From Desulfovibrio sp. (GTDB taxonomy: Bacteria > Desulfobacterota > Desulfovibrionia > Desulfovibrionales > Desulfovibrionaceae): a DNA stretch of 64,000 nucleotides. The stretch is from positions 62,001-126,000 of the forward strand of contig JACQYS010000001.1 in assembly GCA_016208105.1 (NCBI GenBank). Reading direction: 5' to 3'. Shown here piece by piece: positions 33,190 through 42,475 of the stretch (its first letter is position 1; every line of letters begins with the position of its first letter). The position numbers and the translations under genes are program-made. The notes beneath the pieces are model-generated. The model was not told the DNA's origin. It saw nothing but the letters and a program-made list of their open reading frames with translations, and ran no database searches.

Positions 33190-33467
33190 GGTGTGTTCCT
33201 CGGTAGTGATTGCTGTTCCTTGTGTGTCTACAGAATCCCAGTGGTTATGATGTAATGTCCCAGTTTGGATGCTTGTTTTGCGTGGTACAAATCGATTCAT
33301 TGTATCGGCATTATTAACACTTTAGACGAACTTTCCCGAACGAATTTGCGGATGCCCGAGGGGCAGATTCCCTGCAGTGGCGCTTCATGTGTTACCCAGA
33401 GAATTGGTTGGGAGAAGAGTCCCGTCTGGGTGTTTTCTGAAGAATAATCGTATTCAAGGGGGGAATT

Positions 33468-33593
33468 ATGTCAAAAATTGCCATGGAGCATGTTATTCCG
33501 TGTGAAAAGATTTCTCTTGAACAGGCTGTTACTATTAATAAAAGCACAAACTGCCCTGCTGGTCCACTGAAAAGATTGATGTCGTTCGAGTAA
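33468..33593 (+). CDS. Candidate 41-residue small protein
   Basis: A short frame beginning MSKIAMEHVIPCEKISLEQ and ending KRLMSFE has a very strong ribosome-binding site (AAGGGGGGAATT-ATG) in a region otherwise without genes. Two Cys are present and no signal peptide or membrane segment. Function unknown. It lies about 100 bp upstream of a histidine kinase on the same strand. The case rests on the ribosome-binding site alone. Confidence 0.45.
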   Translation: MSKIAMEHVIPCEKISLEQAVTINKSTNCPAGPLKRLMSFE

Positions 33594-33697
33594 CGAGTAG
33601 GATGTTTAAGGCTTCATTAAAACAGGTAACACGATTTACACTGATCCTCCAGTGAGCCTTCTCGCGAGTGTACATGTTACGAATCAGGAGCGTGCCC

Positions 33698-34882
33698 ATG
33701 AACGACCCTCTCCTTATTTCCCGGTTGGAATTCTTTCGTAACGAAGTCGGCCTGGACAGTTCGAAGTTGGAGGCCCTGCGCCCTTATGCCGCGAAGCTGG
33801 CAGAGCGCGCACCCAAAGCGGGTAAATATTTGGAAGCTCTCTTCCGAAGAATTGCTCCGCGCACCCACATGGAACTCTCCTTGGACTTTTTTAAGGGCAC
33901 GGTAAAATCCTTCTGGAAACGGTGGTACCAATCCCTGTGGAGCAGAGACTGGGATACGCTCTTCCTGGACGAATTGTGGCAGCAGGGTTTTGATTCAGCC
34001 GTTATGGGAATCGACCTTCAATACATGATGCTGGGTGAAATCAAGTGCCGTCAATTCTTCTTGCGAACCATATGGGACTGTGTCCCCCCGGAGCAACGCC
34101 CTCTTGTGGCCTCGTCTGTGAATACCCTTCTGGATCTGTGCATGTTGATACGGGCAAAAGGTCATGCCGCATACACAGCTCGTGTCGCCGCACCTGTGCA
34201 GCAGGGGCTCTTTCACCAGACTCGCAATCCCCTTACCGTAATCGGTTCTGCTGCCAAGCACCTCATCCGCAAAGGTGATGCTGATGCACAAGAGATGGGC
34301 CAGATCATACTGGAAGAAGCTTTGCGTCTTGAGCGCATGACACGCGACATCTCCAGGCTCAATGCCGTGGAGTTGGCCGAGCCTGAATTCAAACCCTTAG
34401 CAATACGGTTGTTTCTGGAGCAAACCATCGAAAGCCTCAGGTCTTGCCCTGCTTGGTTAGAGGGGGGCGAAGTCAGTTACTCCCTGGACCCGGCATATCC
34501 AGAAGTCGAAACCGACTCCTTTCTGGCAGGGGAACTGTTCAGGGAGGTGTTGATCAATGCTCTCGAGGCTTTGCCTCAGGGAGGCCCCAGCATTGTAATC
34601 GGAAGCAATGTGGATCCGAAAAATCCCTCGCACTTGAATGTGACCATCTTTGGAGGGGGTGAACTGCCAGAAGATCAAAAGACTGAAGAACTCTTCCTGC
34701 CTTTCAACTCTTCAAAGCCACATGGAACCGGTTTCGGATTGCCAATCGCCAAGGCGGCGGCCAGAAAGTGTCTTGGGCGGATATCCCTGTCCCAGGCGGA
34801 TCGGGGAGTGTTCTGCACGGTCAAGCTGCCTCTCAAAGGGCGAGTAGATGGTTCGGGTCTATTGACCCAGAAGGATTTTTAA
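33698..34882 (+). CDS. Sensor histidine kinase, soluble, with protoglobin-like N-terminus
   Basis: A 394-residue kinase without membrane segments. The C-terminal half has a HisKA-type H-box (LFHQTRNPLTVIGSAAKHL), N-box (EVLINALEALPQGG) and G-box (GTGFGLPIAKAAARKC). The N-terminal 165 residues are all-helical, with FFKGTVKSFWKRWYQSLWSRDW and GFDSAVMGIDLQYMMLGE, resembling a protoglobin sensor domain, but the usual proximal His position appears to be Ser, so haem binding is doubtful. The start at 33698 has GGAG 7 nt upstream. No response regulator is adjacent. Confidence 0.85.
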   Translation: MNDPLLISRLEFFRNEVGLDSSKLEALRPYAAKLAERAPKAGKYLEALFRRIAPRTHMELSLDFFKGTVKSFWKRWYQSLWSRDWDTLFLDELWQQGFDSAVMGIDLQYMMLGEIKCRQFFLRTIWDCVPPEQRPLVASSVNTLLDLCMLIRAKGHAAYTARVAAPVQQGLFHQTRNPLTVIGSAAKHLIRKGDADAQEMGQIILEEALRLERMTRDISRLNAVELAEPEFKPLAIRLFLEQTIESLRSCPAWLEGGEVSYSLDPAYPEVETDSFLAGELFREVLINALEALPQGGPSIVIGSNVDPKNPSHLNVTIFGGGELPEDQKTEELFLPFNSSKPHGTGFGLPIAKAAARKCLGRISLSQADRGVFCTVKLPLKGRVDGSGLLTQKDF

Positions 34883-35594
34883 TGCCGGGCCGTGTGGGTA
34901 ACTTGAAGTACGAAATTGTCTGATTATCGAGGTCATCTAATGTTTGGCGGGGGCCTTTTGCCTGCTTGTAACCTCTTGTGGAAGGCTGAGTTAAGTATTC
35001 TCTTTGGTTTTCCATACAAGCTTGCCGATGTTTTAATGCGGATGGCGTATTGTGCCTGCTTCCGCGAAGAGGCGAGTTGGCAAACATAGCGCGGGGTGTT
35101 TTTCCTGGAGTTCAGCTCCGGCCCTTTTTTATTTGCAACCACGGGAATTCACTGCTCCGCGACGCGCACAGAGGGAGTGGAGACCAAATACACGCGTTTA
35201 GGACGGCGTTTTTTTCTCAAATTGTGCTCCGCCGCGTGTGCGCACCAGAAATGCCGTACGCGCTTGAGTTCTTTGTGCCCTGGACCCCACCAGGGAAAGG
35301 CGTAGGGTGATTAAAAAGCATTGTAGCTTCAGTTAAAGGGGTCGAGTCGGACCTCCCCGTGCTTCGAGCAGCATTTGAAGAACGTTGTCGAGGTATTCCG
35401 GTCCTTGACCAGAATGCTTCCGATTACTAACATTCTTCAGCGAAACTGTCTTTCCAGCTGACACCATCGGGATCTGTTGGAGAGGGTTGGCGGCGAAGCG
35501 CTTTTCAGGGAGCCAGGTCGCCCTGGAAACAGCAGGTGGACGAGAGCCAGCCGCGCGACGCGGAGTTTGTACCGGGTCAGGCAAGGAGTATTCA
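34883..35594. other. Long intergenic region without a convincing gene
   Basis: About 710 bp between two histidine kinase genes, partly less GC-rich. Short frames on both strands lack ribosome-binding sites or recognisable features. The promoter of the downstream hybrid kinase must lie here or upstream. I see no clear tRNA, terminator or repeat. Confidence 0.5.
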
Positions 35595-37478
35595 TTGATC
35601 CGTTCATTCCCTTATTCATCCCTGTGGTTCAGGGTCGCCCTGCCGGTGGTGGCCGTGGCACTCGCGGCTTTGCTCAGGGGATGGGTCATGGAGGACCTCG
35701 GCGCCCGGTTCCCGTTCGTTACGTTCTTTTACGCCATGATGGTGTCGGCATTCATCGGAGGAGGGTTCTCGGGGCTTTTGGCCACAGTGCTTTCGGTGGT
35801 TGCCGTGGCCGTTATGCTTCCCTCTGATGAACTGCTCGCTTCCAGCCCCGTAGCATGGTTCAGGATGGCAATCTTCGTTTTGACGGGAGCAGCTTTCTCC
35901 TGGCTTTCCGAGGTGTTGCAGAAGGCTCATCGCGAAGCTGCCGAGGCCAAGGCGCTGCGTAAGGACATAGCCGAGCGCAAGCGCATCGAAGAAAGCCTGC
36001 GTCTGGCCAACGAGCAGGTCCAGGCCGCGAGCAAAGCCAAAAGCACCTTTCTGGCCAACATAAGCCACGAGATACGAACCCCCCTTTCCGCCATCCTGGG
36101 GCTGACCGAACTGTGCCGGCGCGGACGCGACCCGGAAAAGATCGCGGCCAACCTGGGGATGATTGAGGATTCAGCCAAGCTGCTGCTGGCCATAGTGGGC
36201 GACGTGCTGGATCTCTCCAGGATCGAAGCCGGCAAACTGGTGTTGGAGACCCGGGCCTTCGAGCTGCCCCAAGTGATCGAAAAAACCCTCGATGCCCATC
36301 GCCTGACCATGAAACGCAAGGACATCGGCCAGAAGCTCGAGGTCTCGAGCGACACGCCGCGCCTGCTCCTGGGTGATCCGGTCAGGCTGGGGCAGGTGCT
36401 CGGGAACTTGGTGGGCAATGCGGTCAAGTTTACGGACACCGGAACCATCTTCGTGTCCGTGTCGGTTTCAGGTTGGCCGGAGTCCGGTCAGGTGGAACTC
36501 CATTTCCAGGTGGCGGACACGGGCATCGGCATTGAACCCCAGATGCTGGACGCCATATTCGACAGCTTTCGCCAGGCCGATTCTTCATTCTCCAAAATGC
36601 ATCAGGGTGCCGGACTCGGGCTGGCCATCTGCCGGGAGCTGACGGGGCTCATGGGGGGGCGCGTCTGGGCGGAGAGCGAACCGGGTATGGGCAGCACGTT
36701 TCATTTCACCGTTCGTTTCGGCCTGTGCGAAAAGGACGAATGCGCTGGTGTTGCCGCCGAGGTTGCCGGGGCTGAGCGCGCCGGCCCCGCTCATGTTCTG
36801 GTTGTCGAGGACAATCCTTTCAATCTCCATGTGTTTGAAGGCTTTCTGGCGGACATGGGCCACCAGGTGACAACGTCGACCAACGGTCGCCAGGCCCTCG
36901 ATTTGTTGCGTTCCAAACACTTCGACTTGGTGCTTATGGATGTGCAGATGCCTGAGATGGACGGAGTGGAGGCTGTACAAAGGCTTCGCCGGGGCGAGTG
37001 TGGGGAGGCAGCCAGAACTCTGCCAGTGATAGCGCTGACGGCTTACGCCATGGCAGGTGACCGGGAGCGTTTTATTCAGGCGGGGATGACAGATTATCTG
37101 TCCAAGCCAGTGAGCCTGGAGCGACTGCGGGAAGCGGTTGCCCGTTACGCCGCGGTGCCGGAAACACAAAAAGGCACTCTCGATTCTTTGCTCCCGGAAG
37201 CCGTGGCCTATCTTACAGACAGGCTGTCTCAGGCCAGGGCCCTGCTTGATGCAGGAGACTATTCCGGAGCGGCCATAGCCGGACACGACATCAAAGGAGC
37301 GGCCATGGGCTTGGCTCTGGCCCCTTTACTTGCTCCGGCAGCGGCGTTCGAGGGTTCCTGCCGGGCTGGCGATGCGGCCTTGGCCGCGAAGCATGCGGGT
37401 GAGATCGAAACTGCTCTCAATGTCGTCCAGGCGGGGGTGGCTTCATCCGGCTCGCCCCTGGATGTGGTGCCTGGCTGA
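35595..37478 (+). CDS. Hybrid sensor histidine kinase (membrane sensor, HisKA, HATPase, receiver, Hpt)
   Basis: About 627 residues. Four hydrophobic segments at the N-terminus form a DUF4118-like membrane domain, followed by a coiled coil, HisKA (FLANISHEIRTPLSAILGL, phospho-His), HATPase (NLVGNAVKFTDTG, VADTGIGI, GAGLGLAICRELTG), a receiver (VVEDNPFNLHVFEG, LMDVQMPEMDGVEA, LSKPVSLERL) and a C-terminal Hpt (AIAGHDIKGAAMGL). It can run a full internal phosphorelay. A TTG at 35595 is chosen: AAGGAG lies 6 nt upstream and the frame starts just before the first membrane helix. The open frame to 35487 lacks a site. No partner regulator is adjacent. Confidence 0.9.
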   Translation: MIRSFPYSSLWFRVALPVVAVALAALLRGWVMEDLGARFPFVTFFYAMMVSAFIGGGFSGLLATVLSVVAVAVMLPSDELLASSPVAWFRMAIFVLTGAAFSWLSEVLQKAHREAAEAKALRKDIAERKRIEESLRLANEQVQAASKAKSTFLANISHEIRTPLSAILGLTELCRRGRDPEKIAANLGMIEDSAKLLLAIVGDVLDLSRIEAGKLVLETRAFELPQVIEKTLDAHRLTMKRKDIGQKLEVSSDTPRLLLGDPVRLGQVLGNLVGNAVKFTDTGTIFVSVSVSGWPESGQVELHFQVADTGIGIEPQMLDAIFDSFRQADSSFSKMHQGAGLGLAICRELTGLMGGRVWAESEPGMGSTFHFTVRFGLCEKDECAGVAAEVAGAERAGPAHVLVVEDNPFNLHVFEGFLADMGHQVTTSTNGRQALDLLRSKHFDLVLMDVQMPEMDGVEAVQRLRRGECGEAARTLPVIALTAYAMAGDRERFIQAGMTDYLSKPVSLERLREAVARYAAVPETQKGTLDSLLPEAVAYLTDRLSQARALLDAGDYSGAAIAGHDIKGAAMGLALAPLLAPAAAFEGSCRAGDAALAAKHAGEIETALNVVQAGVASSGSPLDVVPG

Positions 37479-37612
37479 TAACCGGGAGAGCCACACGATC
37501 TGTATTTGCAAACGCTGGTCTCCGGGTGATCCACCTTCCCCCCGTACTCTTTTTGCCAATTCGCATGCCGTGAGTCTTTCTTCCCGGGCCGATCTTTCAC
37601 GTCCCCGCCGAT

Positions 37613-37645
37613 TGTCAGGAAAATGTCAGGAGTCTCCTGTATCTT
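37613..37645 (+). promoter_or_regulatory. Pho-box-like promoter upstream of the Ser/Thr kinase gene
   Basis: TGTCA-GGAAAA-TGTCA gives two TGTCA repeats exactly 11 bp apart (37613 and 37624), the geometry of a PhoB box (CTGTCATAAAACTGTCAT in E. coli). A -10-like TATCTT follows at 37640-37645, 11 nt after the second repeat, as in PhoB-activated promoters that lack a -35. The same sequence with one change occurs at 40075 and 57673. Confidence 0.72.
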
Positions 37646-37764
37646 TACAAGGATTGGGTGGCATGCCCAGGCGTGGTTCCGCCTTGGCGCCGTGCCATCC
37701 GGTTGCTGTTGCTTTCCATAAGGTTTTTGATAATTAGAAAGTACTTACGGCTTTTGGAGGGAGT

Positions 37765-39447
37765 GTGACTGAAGCCATCCAGCACTACGACATCATCGAC
37801 AAGATCGGTGAAGGCGGTATGGGGATGGTTTACAAGGCCGTGCACCGCACCCTCGAACGTCCCGTCGCCATCAAGCGTCTCGCCGCTCATCTGGCCAAGA
37901 ACCAGAACATGCTTGAGCGCTTCCTCAAGGAAGCCAAACTTCAGGCCAAGTTAAGCCACGCCAATGTCGTCAACATCTTCGACTTCCTGGAATGGGAGGG
38001 CGAAGTCTATCTGGTAATGGAATACGTCTGCGGCCAGTCGGTAAAGGACATGCTCCAGGCCAATGGACGGCTTTCCATCCAAGAAGCTCTCCACATCGCC
38101 GCGGGAGTCCTGTCAGGGCTGGCCTTCATGCACAAAAACGGCATTGTGCACCGCGACATTAAGCCGAGCAACATCATCGTCTCCGAATCCGGGCAGGTGA
38201 AGGTTACCGACTTCGGCATCGCCCGGCTGGTCGAGGACGATTCCGGCCTGACCCGCTTCGGCGCTGGCGTAGGCACACTTCAGTACATGGCCCCGGAGCT
38301 GCTCAAGTCCGGCGAGGTCAGCTTCAGCGTGGACATCTACAGCATGGGCGTCACGCTCTACGAGATGCTTTCCGGAACGGCCCCGTTCACTGGCGTTACC
38401 GATCTGGAGATAATGCTTGGCCATATAGAAAAGACTCCGCCGCCTTTGGATCTCCCCGAGGACGAGGCCGGCTTGGCATGCCGGGAAATGGTGCTCAAGG
38501 CACTTGCCAAGACACCTGGCGAACGCTTTGCCAGCGCGGAGGCTTTTCTGGCCGAGATCAAGCGGATCAGCAGGTTCTTCGCACCTGACCAGGCCGATGC
38601 GTATCCCATGGATTCCGGTCGGACACAGGTGCCCACCGAAAACACCGTGAAGGTCTCCACCCCGGGGGCGGAGAGTCCCGTCAATTTGGATACAGGGAAG
38701 GCCGCCACCATGATGGGAGAGGCTCCCCTGCCGCAGATCCCGTCCGGAGCCCCCCCGGTGAGAAGAAAGGCGATGTTGGCAGCAATGGCCGCTGTGCTCG
38801 TGCTGGGCGTGGGGGGATACTTCCTGCTGGCCAGGCAGGAGGCCCCAAAGGGCTTGCCTGCCCAGAGTGCTCCAGCACCGGCTCCTCTGCTTGCCCCGGC
38901 TCCAACACCCGCGCCTGTGCCACAGGCTGGGACGCCCGTTTCTCCCCCCGACGCGCCTGCCACTGCGCCAGGCACTTCGGCTGCACCAACTGAGCTCGCT
39001 TCCGGGCCCGTATCCGCCGCACAACCCCAGGAACCGGTCAAGACTGAAACAGCGCCTTCCGCACCAGTCTCCCCGGAGTCCGCAGCCAAGCCCGAACCGG
39101 CCCCCCCGTCCTCAAAGGCGCAGGAACAACCCCCTGTCGCCAGCCAACCGGCCGGAGAGCCCAGTATTCTTTATACCCAGGCCAAGGGTGTCCGGCTGAG
39201 GGAGACCCCGGACAATTCGGGAAACATCCTGGCTACCCTTGACGTGAACACAAAGCTGGACGTGATCGAAATCCAGAAAGACTGGGTGAAGGTGACTGCT
39301 CCCCAGGGCCTGACGGGTTACGTCTCAACAGGCCAGCTGGCTTCCCAACAGGCACAGCCCCCTGCGTCGGCCGCGCCGCGCACGCCCGGCAAGACACCGA
39401 AAAAATCAGTACCAGGAGGCGACACGGGATGGCGTATTATCAAATAG
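37765..39447 (+). CDS. PknB-like Ser/Thr protein kinase with membrane anchor and SH3-like domain
   Basis: A 560-residue kinase, GTG start with GGAGGG upstream. The kinase domain (about 8-280) has GEGGMGMVY (P loop), VAIKR with Lys37, HRDIKPSN with catalytic Asp131 and DFG at about 149. A disordered juxtamembrane part, one membrane helix (about 337-356), a long Pro/Ala-rich linker and an SH3-like domain (about 470-525; VRLRETPDNSGNILATL) lie outside. The SH3 part may sense cell wall. It starts the Tad locus and is the natural counterpart of the FHA and PP2C genes at 52.7-57.6 kb. It overlaps the next gene by 19 bp. Confidence 0.94.
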   Translation: MTEAIQHYDIIDKIGEGGMGMVYKAVHRTLERPVAIKRLAAHLAKNQNMLERFLKEAKLQAKLSHANVVNIFDFLEWEGEVYLVMEYVCGQSVKDMLQANGRLSIQEALHIAAGVLSGLAFMHKNGIVHRDIKPSNIIVSESGQVKVTDFGIARLVEDDSGLTRFGAGVGTLQYMAPELLKSGEVSFSVDIYSMGVTLYEMLSGTAPFTGVTDLEIMLGHIEKTPPPLDLPEDEAGLACREMVLKALAKTPGERFASAEAFLAEIKRISRFFAPDQADAYPMDSGRTQVPTENTVKVSTPGAESPVNLDTGKAATMMGEAPLPQIPSGAPPVRRKAMLAAMAAVLVLGVGGYFLLARQEAPKGLPAQSAPAPAPLLAPAPTPAPVPQAGTPVSPPDAPATAPGTSAAPTELASGPVSAAQPQEPVKTETAPSAPVSPESAAKPEPAPPSSKAQEQPPVASQPAGEPSILYTQAKGVRLRETPDNSGNILATLDVNTKLDVIEIQKDWVKVTAPQGLTGYVSTGQLASQQAQPPASAAPRTPGKTPKKSVPGGDTGWRIIK

Positions 39448-39959
39448 CGATTCTGGCCCTGCTGCTCTGCCTTACCCCCGCGTGCGTCAAGAAGGCCCCG
39501 GAACTGGCACCAGAGCCGCCCGCAAAGCCTGCTCCGGGCCCCAAGCTTCTGCTCGAGTATGAAGCATTGTCCAGGGAGCTCCAGTGCGACAATCTGAAGC
39601 TGCCCATGCTCGCACTTGAGGCAAATACATTAAATCCGGAACGGGTCGCTCCAGGTGGTGAAGTGCACCATCGGTTCATCTACGCCTTCTGTCCTGCGTC
39701 GGGCGGCGGATCAGAGAAGGGTGTTCTGACCCGCAAGCTGAGCCTTAAGGGCAAAACTGTTTTTCTCGACCAGGATAAAGATTTCATCCTGACGCCTGGC
39801 CGTTCGGCAGTGGACGCCTTTTTCCTGGTTCCGGAAACCGCGCCGCCAGGCACGTACGTTTTGGAGTTGGACTTCAAAGAACCAGCCAAGGGCCAGCGCG
39901 GATCCAAACCCCCGTCCTTTAACGTCAAGGAAACTCTGTTCATCGGCACTGAGGAGTGA
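39429..39959 (+). CDS. Small exported lipoprotein, function unknown
   Basis: A 176-residue protein with a signal peptide and lipobox (LLCLTPACVKK), a Pro-rich linker, then a compact beta-rich domain (RVAPGGEVHHRFIYAFCP, VDAFFLVPETAPPGTYVLELDF) that looks like an immunoglobulin-like or DUF-type fold. No family is recognised. The start lies inside the kinase gene (19-bp overlap; AGGAGG upstream), so both are co-translated and probably work together at the membrane. A Pho-box promoter follows downstream before the pilin genes. Confidence 0.82.
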   Translation: MAYYQIAILALLLCLTPACVKKAPELAPEPPAKPAPGPKLLLEYEALSRELQCDNLKLPMLALEANTLNPERVAPGGEVHHRFIYAFCPASGGGSEKGVLTRKLSLKGKTVFLDQDKDFILTPGRSAVDAFFLVPETAPPGTYVLELDFKEPAKGQRGSKPPSFNVKETLFIGTEE

Positions 39960-40074
39960 ACGTTCTCGTGGACTCGGGTTTCCCAGGTGTGAGGGGTGTT
40001 CCTGCCTCGAAAGCCTTTCAGCCGGCGGTCGTTTTTTTTCGGTAACAACGATTTTTATGTTTCGTGTGTCTGGT

Positions 40075-40108
40075 TGTAAGGAAAATGTCAGAGGTGGTTT
40101 GCTAAGAT
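40075..40108 (+). promoter_or_regulatory. Pho-box-like promoter upstream of the pilin/Tad genes
   Basis: TGTAA-GGAAAA-TGTCA has repeats 11 bp apart (40075, 40086) and a -10-like TAAGAT at 40103-40108, 12 nt after the second repeat. The core GGAAAATGTCAG is identical to those at 37613 and 57673. The start codon of the first pilin-like gene lies about 40 bp downstream. Confidence 0.72.
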
Positions 40109-40147
40109 AAGACTCACCGCGTGTGTTCGATGGTGCCGGGGGGTGTT

Positions 40148-40402
40148 ATGCATTCAATAGCGAGGAGTTCTTCCTCCAACTCTCCGAATAGATTTCATTT
40201 ATTCAGCTTCGGGCTGGCGCCCTGGAGCGCTCCACTGACCCAGATCGTACGGGCAGAGTCCGGAGCTGTGACTGTTGAATACGCTTTGTGCATGCTCCTT
40301 GCGGCCGCCATATTCATGGGGGTGGAGACCGAGATATTTCGACCAATGGCTAGGGAGATATTGAAAGATTTCATGGGGTTCATTGCCCCCGCATATCCCT
40401 GA
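40148..40402 (+). CDS. Flp-like type IVb pilin-like protein
   Basis: An 84-residue protein with a class III prepilin motif ESG-AVTVEYA followed by a hydrophobic stretch (ALCMLLAAAIFMGVE), so cleavage after Gly by a TadV/CpaA-type peptidase is expected. The leader is long (about 40 residues) and the mature part short, and the hydrophobic part contains a Cys. The ATG at 40148 has GGGGGG 5 nt upstream; ATG 40121 lacks a site. It may be a minor pilin next to the major Flp gene. Confidence 0.78.
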   Translation: MHSIARSSSSNSPNRFHLFSFGLAPWSAPLTQIVRAESGAVTVEYALCMLLAAAIFMGVETEIFRPMAREILKDFMGFIAPAYP

Positions 40403-40429
40403 GACGTCCAACCCACGGAGTTCGCGGAC

Positions 40430-40687
40430 ATGTTAAAGATCGGAAACGCAATCTCTCATCTGCACTGTCGGGCCAGCAATCTCCAGCACGATGTGAAAAA
40501 ACGTCTGCGCGAGTTGAACCTGCGCATGAAAGGCGAAGACGGAGCCACAACCGTCGAATACGCCTTGCTCATCGCTGTCATCGTGATCGGCATCATTGCC
40601 GCGGCCACCTACATGTTCGACCCCCTCAAGGAATTTTTCCAGGAGGTCGTGAAAAAAGTGAAGGATACCGCAGGGCTTAAGAAGTAG
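40430..40687 (+). CDS. flp: Flp family type IVb pilin
   Basis: An 85-residue pilin precursor. The processing motif is DG-ATTVEYALLIAVIVIG, exactly the Flp pattern with Glu and Tyr at positions 5 and 6 of the mature protein. A short charged tail (FFQEVVKKVKDTAGLKK) follows. The leader of about 38 residues is longer than in most Flp pilins. GGAG lies 9 nt upstream. It is likely the major subunit of the Tad pilus or pseudopilus. Confidence 0.93.
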   Translation: MLKIGNAISHLHCRASNLQHDVKKRLRELNLRMKGEDGATTVEYALLIAVIVIGIIAAATYMFDPLKEFFQEVVKKVKDTAGLKK

Positions 40688-40694
40688 CCACAGT

Positions 40695-41147
40695 ATGGCG
40701 TGGTTTCAAGCCATGTCCTTTCCGCGCGGCTTCGTCCGCCGGGCAGGGGCGTGTCCGCCGGGAGATGGGGAGCGCGGGGTGGTGACCGTGGAGTTCGCCT
40801 TCGCCCTGATGTTCATCTTCCTGGTGTTCACAGCCTACATCAATCTCTCGGAGATCTTCCTGGCCCACGAGCGGCTACGCTACGCCACGAATGTGGCCTC
40901 CCGGGCTCACTCGGTGGGTGGGTCCGCGAGCAATGCGGCCTCCAAGATCGACAAGGGCTACGAGCTGAAGACCCAGGGAAAGGCCGGTGGGGACAAGGGC
41001 GGCGAGGGAAGCGTCTCCATGTCCAAGAAGATCGATCTGCCCGAGGCGATAGGCAAGCTGTGGGGGGAAAAGAACGGCTTCACCATTTACCATAAGGTGA
41101 AGACGTACATGGAGCCCAAGCATTCCGGGGACAACAAGGTGAAATGA
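40695..41147 (+). CDS. TadE-like pseudopilin
   Basis: A 150-residue protein with a prepilin-like motif (ERG-VVTVEFAFALMFIFLVF) and a single membrane helix, then a mainly hydrophilic domain with LAHERLRYATNVASRAHSVGG. This is the TadE/TadF plan: pseudopilins processed like Flp and needed for assembly. Its stop overlaps the next start (ATGATGA), showing coupling with the TadG-like gene. Confidence 0.85.
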   Translation: MAWFQAMSFPRGFVRRAGACPPGDGERGVVTVEFAFALMFIFLVFTAYINLSEIFLAHERLRYATNVASRAHSVGGSASNAASKIDKGYELKTQGKAGGDKGGEGSVSMSKKIDLPEAIGKLWGEKNGFTIYHKVKTYMEPKHSGDNKVK

Positions 41148-42475
41148 TGAACAGCGCGGGCATAAAAAGACCGGCCAAAGGCCAGGAGGGGTCCATCACG
41201 GTGATGGTGGCCCTTATGCTGCCCACGCTGGCTCTTATGATCATGCTCGTCTTGGACATCGGCCAGCTCATCTTCGAGAGGGTTCGGCTCCAGAACGTGG
41301 CCGACGCCTGCGCCTATTCGGCGGCCACGGTCCAGGCCGCTGGTTTGAACGAGATCGCGGACCTGAACTATTCGGCCGAGACAGAATACTTCAAGCTCCT
41401 GGGCATCTACATCAAGTCATTCATGTCGCCCTTCAAGCAGGAGCAGGACGGCAAGAACGCCGCCAAGTTCTACGAGGATGTCTTCAAGTATATCAAACAG
41501 TACCAGGACAATGCCAACAAGGAATACGCCCGCAAGGCCATTGAGGTGGCCAAGAGCGTCAAGAAGGCCAACCTGGACGACATCGGCGTCAAGAACGTCA
41601 CCATAAAATCAATCAATCCAAAGACCAGCGAGAGCCAGCCGGGCAAGCTCATGGAGTACGAGCGCAAGAGGGGTTACTACGTCTTCCTGTACTGGACTGA
41701 CGCGGAGTGCCCCGTTTGTCCCGTGCCGGCCAAAATATGGGTAGACGCCAAGGCCATGCCGGCCGAATACGAAGGCGCCCATGACGGCACGATCCCCATA
41801 GTGATAGACCGCTTTCTTCCCCTGCCCTCAGTCGGGAGCTTTGAGTACAAGATAAAAAAGAAGGACAACCCGCTCACCTATTCGGCCTTCGAACTCAAGC
41901 ACCCCCCCCACGACCTGATCTTGGCTCCTTCAGTCTTCGGGCGCACCGAGACCCTGCACGCCGTGGCTGCGGCAATGCCCACCGGCGGTTCAGTGGGGTC
42001 CATGCCCGCGGCCGACGCCGCGATCGCCCTGGCCGGGTGGATGAGCTCCTGGTTGATGCCTTCGGGCCTCTCCATGACAGGCACGTTCTCCAAGGCCGTC
42101 AGTTTCGCCGAAGATGTTGCCGGGTTGCAGAAGAAGCTGGATGAGCTGGAGATGCTGAAGAAAAAATTCCCTTTCAATAGCGGTATCAATTCGGAGGAAG
42201 CCAAGATCAAGCAGTTGCTGAACAGGATGCTCGCCCCAACGGGGATGGACGCCAATACCTTTCTGAAAACGTTTGGCGTGCTCACGGATCTGGTCAACAC
42301 GATCGGGAGCGGTGACACAAGTTCCATCCTCAAGATTTTCGGCATCGACACGGGTTCCGTGGGGGGCTGGGTTCCCCTGGGTGGCTGGCCCCACTACACA
42401 CCCGTGATGGTGCGCCTGGGCGACCTGAAAAACCCCAAACCCAAACTCGACAACCTCTCCAAGGTGCTCCATTGA
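41144..42475 (+). CDS. TadG-like Flp assembly protein
   Basis: A 443-residue protein with an N-terminal membrane segment in a TadG-like setting (GQEGSITVMVALMLPTLALMIMLVLDIGQLIFERVRLQNVADACAY is the TadG_N pattern; seen at residues about 14-60). The Glu at +5 of typical prepilins is replaced, so processing is uncertain. The large C-terminal part is presumably periplasmic and has no von Willebrand motif that I can see, unlike longer TadG proteins. It overlaps both neighbours by 4 bp. Confidence 0.82.
   Translation: MMNSAGIKRPAKGQEGSITVMVALMLPTLALMIMLVLDIGQLIFERVRLQNVADACAYSAATVQAAGLNEIADLNYSAETEYFKLLGIYIKSFMSPFKQEQDGKNAAKFYEDVFKYIKQYQDNANKEYARKAIEVAKSVKKANLDDIGVKNVTIKSINPKTSESQPGKLMEYERKRGYYVFLYWTDAECPVCPVPAKIWVDAKAMPAEYEGAHDGTIPIVIDRFLPLPSVGSFEYKIKKKDNPLTYSAFELKHPPHDLILAPSVFGRTETLHAVAAAMPTGGSVGSMPAADAAIALAGWMSSWLMPSGLSMTGTFSKAVSFAEDVAGLQKKLDELEMLKKKFPFNSGINSEEAKIKQLLNRMLAPTGMDANTFLKTFGVLTDLVNTIGSGDTSSILKIFGIDTGSVGGWVPLGGWPHYTPVMVRLGDLKNPKPKLDNLSKVLH

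Noticed and set aside
33265-33447. 60-codon plus-strand frame upstream of the 41-codon candidate
   Set aside because: Starts inside the 5' region of the divergent lipoprotein gene, with no ribosome-binding site.
35333-35584. 83-codon minus-strand frame in the long intergenic region
   Set aside because: No ribosome-binding site or known motif; could be a gene remnant but nothing supports that.
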